Below, one piece after another: positions 8,608 through 18,845 of a stretch of DNA of 64,000 bases. How positions within the stretch are numbered: position 1 is the first letter of the stretch; every line of letters starts with the position of its first letter. The stretch is from Actinomycetota bacterium (lineage in GTDB: Bacteria > Actinomycetota > Actinomycetes > Propionibacteriales > Nocardioidaceae), in assembly GCA_009701885.1 (NCBI GenBank), contig WLJH01000001.1, positions 186,001 to 250,000 on the forward strand, in the 5' to 3' direction. Made by a program: the position numbers and the translations under genes. The notes beneath the pieces are model-generated. The model ran no database searches, had not been told where the DNA came from, and worked only from the letters and a program-made list of their open reading frames with translations.

Positions 8608-9366
8608 TCACGCAGGCGGCCAGACCTCGGGAGAGCACGCGGCCACCATCGCCCGGCGGGCGTGCGCGCCCAGGGGCAGGATCGCGGCCTCCCGGCGGGT
8701 GATCTCGTGCAGGCTCAGCGCACCGCCCTCGTCCTCGAGGGCGAGCTCGACCACCTCGGCCGCGCGCAGTCCCCGCGCCAGCAGCTCCACGCACCGCCGG
8801 GGAGTGCCAGGAGGCCCCTCCAGCGGCTCGGTGCGGCGCAGGTCGATCAGCCGGTCGGCCACCTCGGGGCGCCAGCGGGCCACGTCCAGGGCTGCCAGGG
8901 CGTCCGCGGCCTCGAGCAGCCCTCCGCGCAGCGCGCGGTCGGCCTCCCCGACGTCCGGCAGCTGGCGACGCGCGGCCCGGTGGGCCACCCAGGTCGTCGC
9001 CGCACCCACGGTCTCCGGCACCAGGCCCACGGCGCTGCCGTCGGACAGGACGACCACCACGGCTTCCCCGGCCTCCAGCGCCGCGGCGTTGAAGGCCGCC
9101 GGGCCACCGAGGCCGACCGGGTCGCCCTCGACCGGGAACGCGGCACCGAAGGACTGCGCGCCCTCCACCCGCAGCCGGGCCAGGCCGCCGAGCAGGGTCT
9201 CGGTCGCGCCGTCGCCCCCCAGTCCGAGCGCGGAGAGGCCGGCGACCGCGTGGGTCACGTCGTCGCCCAGCACCGCGTCGATGAGCAGGTCGGGGACCAC
9301 CTGGCCGCGCAACCAGGAGGTGCCCCACCACGCGAGGCGGGCCGAGGCAGGCAGGTGCGACGTCAC
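8608..9366 (-). CDS. Conserved actinobacterial protein of unknown function
   Basis: A 252-residue soluble protein I cannot assign. It opens with LPASARLAWWGTSWLRG, has an alternating strand/helix middle including a PVGLGGPAAFNAAALEAGEAV stretch, and ends in a helical segment (LALEDEGGALSLHEI). No signal peptide, membrane helix or cysteine cluster is visible. The GTG start at 9366 is supported by a TACCCT hexamer (9375-9380 on the complement) eight bases upstream, and codon positions are strongly GC-biased at third bases in this frame. It lies head to head with the ABC ATPase and 34 bases upstream of serB on the same strand. Confidence 0.75.
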   Translation of the reverse strand: MTSHLPASARLAWWGTSWLRGQVVPDLLIDAVLGDDVTHAVAGLSALGLGGDGATETLLGGLARLRVEGAQSFGAAFPVEGDPVGLGGPAAFNAAALEAGEAVVVVLSDGSAVGLVPETVGAATTWVAHRAARRQLPDVGEADRALRGGLLEAADALAALDVARWRPEVADRLIDLRRTEPLEGPPGTPRRCVELLARGLRAAEVVELALEDEGGALSLHEITRREAAILPLGAHARRAMVAACSPEVWPPA

Positions 9367-9474
9367 GGCGGGAGAGGGTACGCCGCGGGCCGACGCTCGA
9401 CCCGGAACCCCGCCCGACCCGCCGGGTCCTCCCGCCCGGTCGGCGCCGGGCGCGGCCGTGGATAGGGTGCGGCC

Positions 9475-10269
<795 letters not shown>

Positions 10270-10278
10270 GGTCGATCC

Positions 10279-10770
10279 ATGGAGTGGCTCAGCGACAACG
10301 CCTGGGCGGCCTGGCTCTCGGTCGCAGCGGTGCTCGGCGTGGCCGAGATGTTCAGCCTCGACCTCATCTTCCTCATGCTCGCCGTCGGCGCGATGGGCGG
10401 CCTGGTGGCCGGGGTGCTCGCCGCGCCGGTCGCCGTGCAGGTGCTCGTGGCACTCGGGACCTCGCTGGCGACCCTCACGCTGCTGCGGCCGCGCCTCGTG
10501 GGTCGGCTGCACGGCGGCCCCGAGCTCTCCCTCGGCACAAGCAAGCTGATCGGCACCCAGGGCGTGGTGACCGCCCAGATCACCGCCACCGAGACCGGCC
10601 GGGTCAAGCTGGCCGGCGACACCTGGTCCGCGGCGCCGTACGACGAGCACCTGGTGATCGAGCCCGGGCAGACCGTCGAGGTGCTGGAGATCCGCGGCGC
10701 CACGGCGTTCGTGCACCCCACCGGCGACCCGCTGCCGCCCTCGCGCCAGCTGCCCCGCGACGACGCCTGA
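10279..10770 (+). CDS. NfeD family membrane protein
   Basis: A 163-residue protein with three hydrophobic helices in residues 8-75, then a soluble beta-barrel (OB-fold) domain beginning around GTQGVVTAQITATETGRV. This is the short NfeD form that pairs with an SPFH protein in membrane microdomains. That partner is the next gene downstream, 74 bases away. Its own promoter hexamer TAGGGT (10267-10272) contains the stop codon of the preceding ATPase gene and ends six bases before the ATG, so it can be transcribed without the ATPase. Confidence 0.9.
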   Translation: MEWLSDNAWAAWLSVAAVLGVAEMFSLDLIFLMLAVGAMGGLVAGVLAAPVAVQVLVALGTSLATLTLLRPRLVGRLHGGPELSLGTSKLIGTQGVVTAQITATETGRVKLAGDTWSAAPYDEHLVIEPGQTVEVLEIRGATAFVHPTGDPLPPSRQLPRDDA

Positions 10771-10844
10771 GACGGCCTCACGCGGTCCCCCCAGACCCCC
10801 GACACACCCTGACCAGACACCCGCCCCCCCAACGAAGGAGCAGC

Positions 10845-11933
10845 ATGGGCGTCGCGATCCTGATCCTGCTGGCTGTCGTCTTCCTGTTCGTCCTCACCGT
10901 GCTCGCCAAGACGGTGCGCATCGTGCCGCAGGCACGCGCGGGCATCGTCGAGCGCTTCGGGAAGTACCGCACCACCCTCAATCCCGGACTCAACATCGTC
11001 GTGCCGTTCATCGACAAGGTCCGCTACGTCATCGACATGCGCGAGCAGGTGGTCAGCTTCCCGCCGCAGCCGGTGATCACCGAGGACAACCTCGTCGTCT
11101 CGATCGACACCGTCATCTACTTCCAGGTCACCGACTCGGTGGCTGCCACCTACGAGATCGCCAACTACATCCAGGCGATCGAGCAGCTGACCATGACCAC
11201 CCTGCGCAACATCGTGGGTGGCATGGACCTCGAGGAGACCCTCACCAGCCGTGAGTCGATCAACGGCGGGCTGCGCGGCGTGCTCGACGAGGCCACCGGC
11301 AAGTGGGGCGTGCGCGTGAACCGTGTCGAGATCAAGGGCATCGACCCGCCGCCGTCGATCAAGGACTCGATGGAGAAGCAGATGCGCGCCGACCGCGACA
11401 AGCGGGCGGCCATCCTGACCGCCGAGGGCGAGCGGCAGTCGGCGATCCTCACCGCCGAGGGCCAGAAGCAGTCGGCGATCCTCACTGCCGAGGGTGACCG
11501 CGAGTCCAGCATCCTGCGCGCACAGGCCGACCGCGAGGCAGCGATCCTGCGAGCCCAGGGTGAGGGCCAGGCCATCCAGACGGTCTTCCAGGCGATCCAC
11601 GACGGTCGCCCGGACCAGTCGCTGCTGGCCTACCAGTACCTCCAGATGATGCCGAAGATCGCCGAGGGCGACGCCAACAAGGTGTGGATCGTCCCCAGCG
11701 AGATCGGCAAGGCGCTCGAGGGCCTGGGCTCGACCATGAACAACCTGGCGGGCATCCCGCAGGAGGTCGACGGCCCCGCCACGCGCGTGGACATGGGCTC
11801 CAGCGAGCCCGAGCTGCCGGAGACCTCCTCCGCCGGCGCGGGCGCGCACGAGGCGGTGCAGGCCGCGATCCAGGAGGCCGCCCAGGCCGCCAACCCGCGG
11901 CGTGCCGACGGCTCGGAGCCGCCGACGGCCTGA
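10845..11933 (+). CDS. SPFH/Band 7 domain (stomatin/flotillin-like) protein
   Basis: A 362-residue membrane-anchored scaffold. Residues 1-20 form the anchor (VAILILLAVVFLFVLTVLA). The SPFH domain spans roughly 22-190 with the signature PQARAGIVERFGKY and NPGLNIVVPF. An alanine/glutamate helical region follows, in which a ten-residue unit of the form SAILTAEGxx recurs about five times between 11406 and 11560. These proteins oligomerise in the membrane and organise lipid domains or control membrane proteases. The ATG at 10845 is set by the GAAGGAG ribosome-binding site at 10834-10840. An in-frame upstream extension lacks any such signal. NfeD is immediately upstream. Confidence 0.93.
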   Translation: MGVAILILLAVVFLFVLTVLAKTVRIVPQARAGIVERFGKYRTTLNPGLNIVVPFIDKVRYVIDMREQVVSFPPQPVITEDNLVVSIDTVIYFQVTDSVAATYEIANYIQAIEQLTMTTLRNIVGGMDLEETLTSRESINGGLRGVLDEATGKWGVRVNRVEIKGIDPPPSIKDSMEKQMRADRDKRAAILTAEGERQSAILTAEGQKQSAILTAEGDRESSILRAQADREAAILRAQGEGQAIQTVFQAIHDGRPDQSLLAYQYLQMMPKIAEGDANKVWIVPSEIGKALEGLGSTMNNLAGIPQEVDGPATRVDMGSSEPELPETSSAGAGAHEAVQAAIQEAAQAANPRRADGSEPPTA

Positions 11934-11959
11934 CCCCCCCCGGGGAGAAGCACGACCCA

Positions 11960-11995
11960 GCACCGGCCGGGACCCCGCGGGGTCCCGGCCGGTGC
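11960..11995. terminator. 36-bp perfect palindrome, bidirectional terminator
   Basis: An 18-bp arm is followed directly by its exact reverse complement, centred on CCCCGCGGGG. It fills the 75-base gap between the SPFH gene and the convergent membrane-protein gene, so it can stop transcription from both sides. It is followed by GTGCG rather than a T-run. Confidence 0.75.
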
Positions 11996-12008
11996 CGTGC
12001 GTCGGGGA

Positions 12009-12428
12009 CTACTTCTTGGCGCGCTTGCCCGCAGTGGCGGCGGCCGCGGTGACCGCGGCGGCCTTGCGGGAGCGGCGGGGGAGCAGGCCGAGCAGGCCCG
12101 CCAGCACTGCGCCACCGGCGACCGCGGTCATGACCGTCCCGGCGCGCTGCTCGATCCCGTCGGTCTTGGGCCCGACGAGGCCCGCGTAGGCGTCGGCGGC
12201 GTCGACGCCGACACCGAGCAGCACCAGGCCGGTGCGGCCGCGGCCCGAGGACACGAGGGTCGCCACCCCGAGGGCGACCTCACGGGCACCGAAGAGGCGC
12301 ATCACGAAGGCGGACTGGGGGTTCTTGGCCACGTCCAGGCCCATGGCGCCGACCGTCGCGTCGGGGCGGGCCAGGGAGGCGGCGCCGATCACGATCCGGC
12401 CGAGGGAGAGTCCGGTCACAGGGTTCAT
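12009..12428 (-). CDS. Small hydrophobic membrane protein of unknown function
   Basis: A 139-residue protein with three or four weak membrane helices, among them GRIVIGAASLARP, REVALGVATLV and AGTVMTAVAGGAVLAGLLGLL, and a short alanine/lysine tail (GKRAKK). The pattern resembles small DUF4267-like membrane proteins, but I am not sure of the family. A TAGGTT hexamer (12435-12440 on the complement) ends six bases before the ATG, making it leaderless. The nearest neighbour on the same strand is the hydrolase gene upstream, 53 bases away. Confidence 0.75.
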   Translation of the reverse strand: MNPVTGLSLGRIVIGAASLARPDATVGAMGLDVAKNPQSAFVMRLFGAREVALGVATLVSSGRGRTGLVLLGVGVDAADAYAGLVGPKTDGIEQRAGTVMTAVAGGAVLAGLLGLLPRRSRKAAAVTAAAATAGKRAKK

Positions 12429-12481
12429 GGCGTCAACCTAGCCGCGACCTCGACCCGGGTGGGGGACCGTCCGGGCGTGGG

Positions 12482-13465
12482 TCAGGCCGTCGGGTCGTCG
12501 ACGTACGCCGCCCACCAGCGCTCCAGCTCGCGGTAGACCTGCTCGCGGGCCGGTTGCCGGGACAGCACCACGTCGTGGCGCGCCCCGGCGACCGCGACGT
12601 AGGTGACCCGCGAGCCGATCGCCGTGGCCCAGCGCCGGATCTGGGGCACCTCGAGCACGACGTCGGTCTCGTGCACGTCCTCGACCATCTCGCGGGGGAA
12701 GGCCGAGCGGTCCGAGGACAGCACCAGGACCGGCGCCGGCACGTCCAGGCCCCGCTGCAGCCGGGCGTGGCCGTGCCGGACCGCCCGCAGCCACCCCGCG
12801 TGGACGGCGAAGGACTCGATCGGCTTCCAGGCCAGGTCGAAGTCCCACTCGCCCTCGTGGTCGCGGTGCAGCGACCGGGCGTAGACCCCGCTCACGTCCC
12901 GGCGGATCTCGTGGAGGGGACGGTGGCGGCCCAGCTCCTTGAGCACCAGCGACCCGAGGGTGCGGACCAGGAGGCTGCCCTGGAGGTCCAACCAGGGCGA
13001 GTTCAGCACCACCCCGGCCAGCTCGCGCGGCCGGCGCCGGTGCAGCCACAGCGGCAGGGTCAGGCCACCGGTGGAGTGGGCGGAGGCCACCACGTGCTCG
13101 TGCCCGTCGCGTGCGGTGATCCGCTGCCAGGCGGCGTCCAGGTCGGCGTCGTAGGCTCGCAGGTCGGTGACGTGGTTGGCGGTCTGCCCCGGCAGCAGTG
13201 AGCGGCCGTACTTGCGCAGGTCGATCGCGTAGAAGTCGTAGCCGCGCTCGAGCCACCACGCGGCGTACTCGGTCTGGAAGAAGTAGTCGGCGAAGCCGTG
13301 CACGTGCAGGACCGCGCGACCCGTCGGCTCGGCCGCACGGCAGGACACGAGCGTCGCGACGACCGGCCCCTCGTCGTCGTGGCCCAGCGGGATCGTCTCG
13401 GCCAGCCACGGCTCGCCGAGGACGTCGGTGCGCACGTTGGTCGTCCCAGTCGCCCCGCTGCTCAC
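12482..13465 (-). CDS. Alpha/beta hydrolase (serine aminopeptidase S33 / monoacylglycerol lipase-like)
   Basis: A 327-residue cytosolic hydrolase. The oxyanion strand is LHVHGFADYFFQ, the nucleophile elbow is ASAHSTGGL (Ser in A-H-S-T-G-G, close to the usual GHSMGG), and the catalytic His is in GARHDVVLS near the C-terminus. The fold and motif order match the hydrolase_4 family, which cleaves acyl glycerols or acyl peptides. Its GTG start overlaps the stop of the GDPD gene as GTGA, so the two are translationally coupled. A TAGGAT hexamer (13472-13477 on the complement) six bases upstream would also allow leaderless synthesis. Pairing with a GDPD suggests turnover of glycerolipids, which is inference. 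Confidence 0.88.
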   Translation of the reverse strand: MSSGATGTTNVRTDVLGEPWLAETIPLGHDDEGPVVATLVSCRAAEPTGRAVLHVHGFADYFFQTEYAAWWLERGYDFYAIDLRKYGRSLLPGQTANHVTDLRAYDADLDAAWQRITARDGHEHVVASAHSTGGLTLPLWLHRRRPRELAGVVLNSPWLDLQGSLLVRTLGSLVLKELGRHRPLHEIRRDVSGVYARSLHRDHEGEWDFDLAWKPIESFAVHAGWLRAVRHGHARLQRGLDVPAPVLVLSSDRSAFPREMVEDVHETDVVLEVPQIRRWATAIGSRVTYVAVAGARHDVVLSRQPAREQVYRELERWWAAYVDDPTA

Positions 13466-14292
13466 GCGCTCATCCTAGGAACCTCGGGACCTGCTCTTCC
13501 GAGGTCGCGGACCCTCAGCGCGAGCGCGGGCTCGTTGCTGGTCACCAGCCAGGCGCGGCCCGGGCGCATCCAGTAGCGCAGGGAGCGCTCGGTGTCGACA
13601 GTCCACACCAGCAGCGGGAGGCCGCGGCGGCGGGCGTAGGCCGCGACCCCGAGCCGCGCCAGGGTGTGCTTGGCGACGACGAGGTTGGCCCGCGACCCGG
13701 TCAGGCGCAGGTGCGGCCGCAGCTCCGACCAGCGTGTCCGGACCTGGCGCACGACGGGAAGCCCGCGGACGCTGCGCCCCAGGGACAGCCCGACGAGCAG
13801 GTCCAGGCCCTCGGCGTCGGCCCAGTCGCGCACCGCGCGGACGGAGTCGTCCTCGAGGGTGGTCACCACGACGGCGTCGACGCCGAGCAGCTCCACGGCC
13901 AGGCGCGCGGCAGCCACCTCGTGGGTGGTCGAGGCGACCTCGTACGCCGCCGGGGGAGAGGTGAACTTGAGGTCGACGTGCGCCATGGCGCGGCCGGCGA
14001 GCGCCCGCAGCACCTCCTCGTAGCCCAGCACGTCGGGGTGGACCCGGCGCAGCTCGGCGAGGGTGAGCCGGCCGAGCGGGACCCGTCGCCCCTCGATCTC
14101 GACCTCGTCGTCGTGCAGCAGAACCAGGGAGCCGCAGCCAAGACGCTGGACGTCGAACTCGACGTACTCCACGCCCATCGCGACGGCGTCGTCCAGCGCG
14201 GCCCGGCTGTTCTCGCGCGACCGATCGGTGCCCGCGCCGCACCGGTGGGCACTGACCAGGACCGGGGCCCGCTCACGGCGACGTCGCGACAC
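13462..14292 (-). CDS. Glycerophosphodiester phosphodiesterase family protein
   Basis: A 276-residue protein with the GDPD core: the first catalytic His in SAHRCGAGTDRSRENS, the metal-binding E and D in YVEFDVQ, and the second His in VLLHDDEVE. The C-terminal LLVWTVDTERSLRYW carries the conserved W-T-V-D strand. GDPDs split glycerophosphodiesters into glycerol-3-phosphate and an alcohol. No signal peptide is seen, so it is probably cytosolic. The GTG at 14292 is chosen because a TAGGGT hexamer (14301-14306 on the complement) ends eight bases upstream. It overlaps the following hydrolase gene by four bases. Confidence 0.88.
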   Translation of the reverse strand: MSRRRRERAPVLVSAHRCGAGTDRSRENSRAALDDAVAMGVEYVEFDVQRLGCGSLVLLHDDEVEIEGRRVPLGRLTLAELRRVHPDVLGYEEVLRALAGRAMAHVDLKFTSPPAAYEVASTTHEVAAARLAVELLGVDAVVVTTLEDDSVRAVRDWADAEGLDLLVGLSLGRSVRGLPVVRQVRTRWSELRPHLRLTGSRANLVVAKHTLARLGVAAYARRRGLPLLVWTVDTERSLRYWMRPGRAWLVTSNEPALALRVRDLGRAGPEVPRMSA

Positions 14293-14336
14293 GGGCCCCG
14301 ACCCTAGTGGTCGGCAGCGTCGGGACCGGCCACGGC

Positions 14337-15848
14337 TCAGCCCGGCACGACCTCGCGGGCCTCGGTCGGGTGCGGGGCGGGGTCGCCGTGGTCCCCGGCG
14401 CGCACGGCCTCCTCGATCCGCTTGCCGATCTCGACGTCCACCTGCCGCCAGTAGTCGAAGGCCCGCTCGAGGACCTCGGCGGACACCCCGCCGGCGAGGT
14501 GGCCCGCGACGTTCGCCACGAACCGCTCCCGGGCGGCGTCGTCGAAGACCTCGCGCACCAGGGTCCCGGCCTGGCCGAAGTCGTCGTCCTCGGCACGCAG
14601 CGTGTAGGCCTCGCGCACCATCTCGCCGTCGGTCTCCCAGCCGTCCGCGGCCGGTCCCGTGAGGTCGGAGAACGGGTCGCCGTAGGAGTTGGGTGCGTAC
14701 TTCGACCTGTCGCCGGTGTGGTCGTAGGCCATCGGCCCGTCGAACTGGTAGGTGTAGGCGCCCTCGACCCGGTGCCGGTTGACCGGCAGCTGCTGGTAGT
14801 TGGGGCCGATCCGGTAGCGGTGGGTGTCGGCGTAGGAGAAGACCCGGCCCAGGAGCATCTTGTCGGGGGAGAAGCCGATGCCGGGCACGACGGCCGAGGG
14901 CTCGAAGGCGGCCTGCTCGATCTGGGCGAAGTGGTTCTCGGGATTGGTGTGCAGGGTCAGCGTCCCGACGTCGTGGAGCGGGTAGTCCTCGTGCGGCCAC
15001 ACCTTGGTCAGGTCGAAGGGGTTGAAGCGGTAGGTCTTCGCCTCCTCGTAGGGCATCACCTGGATGCGGAAGCGCCACGAGGGGTGCTCGCCGGCCTCGA
15101 TCGACTGGAAGAGGTCACGCCGGTGGAAGTCCGAGTCCTCGCCGGCGATCCGGTTGGCCTCGTCCTGGGTCAGGCACTCGACACCCTGCTCCGAGATGAA
15201 GTGGAACTTCACCCACGACTTCTCGCCGGCCTCGTTGTAGAGCAGGTAGGTGTGGCTGCCGTAGCCGTTCATGTGTCGCCAGCTGCGGGGGATGCCGCGG
15301 TCGCCCATGAGGTAGGTGACCTGGTGGGCGGACTCGGGGTTGAGCGTCCAGAAGTCCCACTGCATGTCGTTGTCGCGCAGCCCGTTGGCCCCCCGACGCT
15401 TCTGGCTGCGGATGAAGTGCTGGAATTTCATGACGTCGCGCACGAAGAAGACGGGGGTGTTGTTGCCGACGAGGTCCCAGTTGCCCTCGGAGGTGTAGAA
15501 CTTCAGCGCGAAGCCGCGGGGGTCGCGCCAGGTGTCGGGCGAGCCGAGCTCACCGGCCACGGTGGAGAACCGGGCGAGGGCGTCGGTGCGAGCGCCCTGC
15601 TGCAGGACCGCCGCCTTGGTCCAGCGGGAGATGTCCTCGGTGATCTCGAGGGTGCCGAACGCGCCGGAGCCCTTGGCGTGGACGTTGCGCTCGGGGATGC
15701 GCTCGCGGTTGAAGTGCGCCATCTGCTCCACGAGGTGGTGGTCGTGCAGCAGGATCGGGCCGTCCGGGCCGACGGTCAGGCTGTTGCGGTCACTCGGCGC
15801 CGGAGCACCGGTCCCGGTAGTGGAGAAGGGGCAGACGTGGTCGCTCAC
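14337..15848 (-). CDS. Monofunctional haem catalase (clade 3-type, small subunit)
   Basis: A 503-residue catalase that dismutates hydrogen peroxide. The distal catalytic His is His57 in [12 protein letters not shown], the distal Asn is in [14 protein letters not shown] near residue 130, and the proximal haem ligand Tyr is in [12 protein letters not shown]. The length matches small-subunit catalases with no C-terminal flavodoxin-like domain. The GTG start has GGAGG (15853-15857 on the complement) four bases upstream. No peroxide regulator is adjacent. The end of the gene is 44 bases before the start of the convergently placed GDPD gene on the same strand, so they may be separate units. Confidence 0.95.
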   Translation of the reverse strand: MSDHVCPFSTTGTGAPAPSDRNSLTVGPDGPILLHDHHLVEQMAHFNRERIPERNVHAKGSGAFGTLEITEDISRWTKAAVLQQGARTDALARFSTVAGELGSPDTWRDPRGFALKFYTSEGNWDLVGNNTPVFFVRDVMKFQHFIRSQKRRGANGLRDNDMQWDFWTLNPESAHQVTYLMGDRGIPRSWRHMNGYGSHTYLLYNEAGEKSWVKFHFISEQGVECLTQDEANRIAGEDSDFHRRDLFQSIEAGEHPSWRFRIQVMPYEEAKTYRFNPFDLTKVWPHEDYPLHDVGTLTLHTNPENHFAQIEQAAFEPSAVVPGIGFSPDKMLLGRVFSYADTHRYRIGPNYQQLPVNRHRVEGAYTYQFDGPMAYDHTGDRSKYAPNSYGDPFSDLTGPAADGWETDGEMVREAYTLRAEDDDFGQAGTLVREVFDDAARERFVANVAGHLAGGVSAEVLERAFDYWRQVDVEIGKRIEEAVRAGDHGDPAPHPTEAREVVPG

Positions 15849-15995
15849 GAGGCCTCCGAGGGGCGTCGGGGTGGCGCCGGCGATGGGTCACCAGCGCCCG
15901 GACCCCCACGGTGCCCGGGACGGCGTCGCGCCAGCCCACCCCCTCGGCGTCGCCGTACGACGGCGCCGGTCGTCCCGACCCCCTAGGGTCACGAC

Positions 15996-17099
15996 GTGGG
16001 ATCGCGACCGTGGCCGGACCTGGTGGGCAGGTGGCGCAGCGGCACGTCCTCGAGCCAGTGGGCGACGCTCGCGGTCCTGCTGGTCCTCATCTCCGGCTGC
16101 TTCGCGATCTCGCTGCCCTACTACTCGGTCATGCCGGTGAGCACCTACTTCGTCTGGCTGGTGCTGGGCATGTTGCTGCTCAAGCACCGCCAACTGGTCG
16201 TGCTGAGTGCCTGGACCGTCTCCGGGGCGCTCTGCCTGGCCGTCGTGGACGGGCTGCGCGACGGCGACTTCGGCAGCGCCCGCGCGTCCGGGATGCTCGC
16301 CCTGGTCATCGGCGCCGCCCTCATCCTGTTCCAGTCCCGACGCCAGCGCTCGGGGCTGCCGGTCCCGCTCGGCGGCGCGATGCTCGCCGACCTCCGCGAC
16401 CGGCTGCGACGGCAGGGCACCGTGCCGCCGCTGCCGGACGGGTGGCGCTGCCAGTCGGCCATGGTCGCCGCGCACGACGTGGGGTACGCCGGCGACTTCA
16501 TGGTCGCCCGGCTGGCCGAGGACCGCAGCACGCTGGAGATGGTGCTGGTCGACGTGGTCGGCAAGGGCGTCGCGGCCGGGACCGACGCCCTGCAGTTCGC
16601 CGGAGCCCTGGGCGGGCTGATCGGGTCGCTGCCCCCGGTGGGCCTCGTCGAGGCCGCCAACGACTTCCTGCTGCGCCAGGAGTCCGACGAGACCTTCGCC
16701 ACCGCGGTCCACGTCCTGGTCGACCTGCGCTCCGGCTCCTACGACCTGCACAGCGCCGGCCACCCGCCGGCACTGGTCTGGCGGGCCTCGCGGGCGCAGT
16801 GGGAGGTCGACAGCGCCCGAGGCACGGCCCTCGGCGTCCAGCGCCGGCCGGAGCTGCACCACAGCACCGGCGTCCTGGCACCGGGCGACGCGCTGATGTT
16901 CTACACCGACGGGGTCGTCGAACGGCCCGGTCTCGACCTGGACGAGGGCATCGACTGGCTGCGCAGCACCGCTGGCACCGCGCTCGCCGCCGGCTTCCCG
17001 GGGCTCGCGGACCGGGTCCTGCGCGAGGTTCCGCGCGGTGACGACGATCGGGCGGTGCTGGTGCTGGACCGCTGTCCGGGGCAGCCCCGGGGAGGCTAG
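15996..17099 (+). CDS. Membrane-anchored PP2C-family (SpoIIE-type) serine/threonine phosphatase
   Basis: A 367-residue protein with about four membrane helices in residues 22-110 and a cytosolic SpoIIE/PP2C domain from about 145 to the end. Metal-binding and core motifs are visible: VDVVGKGVAAG, SAGHPPALVW, LMFYTDGVVE and DDRAVLVL. Such phosphatases usually control an anti-sigma-factor antagonist, but no STAS or anti-sigma gene is adjacent here. A TAGGGT hexamer (15984-15989) lies six bases before the GTG start, so the mRNA is leaderless. The sortase gene begins 50 bases downstream. Confidence 0.9.
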   Translation: MGSRPWPDLVGRWRSGTSSSQWATLAVLLVLISGCFAISLPYYSVMPVSTYFVWLVLGMLLLKHRQLVVLSAWTVSGALCLAVVDGLRDGDFGSARASGMLALVIGAALILFQSRRQRSGLPVPLGGAMLADLRDRLRRQGTVPPLPDGWRCQSAMVAAHDVGYAGDFMVARLAEDRSTLEMVLVDVVGKGVAAGTDALQFAGALGGLIGSLPPVGLVEAANDFLLRQESDETFATAVHVLVDLRSGSYDLHSAGHPPALVWRASRAQWEVDSARGTALGVQRRPELHHSTGVLAPGDALMFYTDGVVERPGLDLDEGIDWLRSTAGTALAAGFPGLADRVLREVPRGDDDRAVLVLDRCPGQPRGG

Positions 17100-17149
17100 G
17101 CGGGCCCCGGCGGGTGTCCCGCCGGCACCCATCGGGCAGGCTGGACCTC

Positions 17150-17911
17150 GTGGACACCTCGGCGACGCGCGACCTCTCGGCCGCTCCTGTCGACCTGTGG
17201 CACTACGTGCGTGACCGCCCGAGGCGCTCGGCCGCGGCTGCGACCGCCCTCGTGCTGGCGCTGGTGGCCGTGCTCGTCTGGATCGGGGGCGAGGAGCCGG
17301 CTCCGCCCTCGGCTACGCCCGGGACCCCTGCGGCCCCGAGCGGCTCGGCCCTCCCCGGTGTCGACACGACCCAGGACGCGACGTACGCCCGCATCCGGCC
17401 CGGCTACCCCGATCGCGTCATCGTCCCCACCCTCGACGTCGACGCCCCCGTGCTGCCGATCAAGGCGCCCGACCGCACGCTCGTGCCGCCGGCCGACCCG
17501 CAGGTCCTGGGCTGGTGGGCCGACGGCGCCCAGCCCGGAGCCGCCACCGGCAGTGCCCTGGTCGTGGGGCACACGGTCCACTCCGGCGGCGGGGCGCTGG
17601 ACGACCTGGAGACACTCGTCGAGGGCGACCAGGTCCTGGTGCGTAGCACGCGCACCGAGGACGGCGAGGGGGCCCTGCGCACGATGGAGTACGTCGTCGA
17701 GACCGTGCGCGTCTACCGCAAGGGCCGGCTGGCCGAGCGGGCCGCGGAGCTCTTCAGCCAGGAGGTCGACGGGCGGCTGGTGCTGCTGACCTGCGAGGAC
17801 TGGGACGGCACGCGGTACCTGTCCAACGTCGTCGTCACGGCGCTGCCCGTCGACCCCGAGGTCTCACCCACTGCTGGACCCACCTCCGACAGCGGCTCGG
17901 TCGATGGCTGA
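17150..17911 (+). CDS. Class F-type sortase (LPXTG transpeptidase-like)
   Basis: A 253-residue protein with one N-terminal membrane helix (ALVLALVAVLVWI), a proline/alanine linker, and a sortase barrel. The catalytic triad is visible: His in VVGHTVHSGG near 139, Cys in LVLLTCEDW near 213 and Arg in GTRYLSN near 220. Actinobacterial class F sortases are housekeeping-like and anchor surface proteins; no LPXTG substrate is adjacent. The GTG at 17150 is preferred because a CAGGCT hexamer (17137-17142) ends seven bases before it. A GTG at 17114 would add twelve residues. The next gene overlaps its last eight bases. Confidence 0.88.
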   Translation: MDTSATRDLSAAPVDLWHYVRDRPRRSAAAATALVLALVAVLVWIGGEEPAPPSATPGTPAAPSGSALPGVDTTQDATYARIRPGYPDRVIVPTLDVDAPVLPIKAPDRTLVPPADPQVLGWWADGAQPGAATGSALVVGHTVHSGGGALDDLETLVEGDQVLVRSTRTEDGEGALRTMEYVVETVRVYRKGRLAERAAELFSQEVDGRLVLLTCEDWDGTRYLSNVVVTALPVDPEVSPTAGPTSDSGSVDG

Positions 17912-18845
17912 GCCTGACGACGGCCGCGCGGTCGACCTGCTGCTGGCCGAGGCGGACCGCGACCGCACCGGCGAGGTGAGCGACGCCGCGACCTGGGCCG
18001 CCGTGGTCGGGGTCGAGCGCGTCTCGCTCGTCGCCGGCACCCAGGATCCCGGTCGGCTGCGCCTGCTGCTGCAGGGCCACGCCGAGGACGACGTCCTGCC
18101 GGAGGTCCACCGCGCCCGGGAGCGGGTCGTCGACGCGCTCGTGCGCTCGGCACAGCACCGCGGCCCCGACTCCGGGGTGGCCCACCGCGACGCCGGCCAC
18201 CACTCCGTGACCCTCGACGCCGTACGCCTCCGCGCCGCGCTGCGGGCGGCGCACCGCACGTTCGAGGCCGAGCCCTACTACCGCGAGAGGTACGCCGAGC
18301 GCGGAGCCCGCTTCGCCGGCACCGACTCCGCGTGGCTGGTCACCTTGGGCGAGCTGCCGCGCGACGGCTGCCTGGGCCAGGTCGACTGGCTCTCCCGCGT
18401 CCTCGCCGGACGGGGGATGCCCACCTGGCTGCTGGAGCGGCACCTGGAGGACCTGGTCGCCGAGATCGAGGACGCCCTCGGGCCCGGCACCACGGGCTAC
18501 CTCGGGGCGGCCGCGACCGCACTGCGCGGCCGCCGCCGCGACGCGGTCTCCGACGACGAGCTGCTCGCGGCCCCGAGCCGGCTGCGCGCGGAGACCAGCG
18601 GCAGCGAGCCGTTGCCCGGCGCCGCCTCGCTGGTCCTCGCCGCAGCGGCCGACGCAGCGAACGGGGTCACCCGTGGCTACGAGGCCTGCGTGGCGTGGCT
18701 GACCGACCCCGACCGGTGCGACCCAGCGGTGGCCACCTGGCTGCGGCACGAGGCGGCCACCGTGGCGCCGGCGGTGAGCACCGACGCGGGGGCGCGGGTC
18801 AGTGCTGGTAGGTCCCGTGCAGGATCGCGCGCGCGGCGGTCTTGA
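17904..18845 (+). CDS. Unknown helical protein, translationally coupled to the sortase
   Basis: A 313-residue soluble, mostly helical protein. I do not recognise the family. A central block ([48 protein letters not shown]) looks conserved, and the C-terminal tail is basic and low in complexity. The ATG overlaps the sortase stop in another frame by eight bases, so translation is probably coupled. There is no separate Shine-Dalgarno sequence. At the other end its last 47 bases overlap the convergent PEBP gene. The basic tail lies wholly in that overlap and may be a recent extension after loss of an earlier stop. Confidence 0.65.
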   Translation: MAEPDDGRAVDLLLAEADRDRTGEVSDAATWAAVVGVERVSLVAGTQDPGRLRLLLQGHAEDDVLPEVHRARERVVDALVRSAQHRGPDSGVAHRDAGHHSVTLDAVRLRAALRAAHRTFEAEPYYRERYAERGARFAGTDSAWLVTLGELPRDGCLGQVDWLSRVLAGRGMPTWLLERHLEDLVAEIEDALGPGTTGYLGAAATALRGRRRDAVSDDELLAAPSRLRAETSGSEPLPGAASLVLAAAADAANGVTRGYEACVAWLTDPDRCDPAVATWLRHEAATVAPAVSTDAGARVSAGRSRAGSRARRS

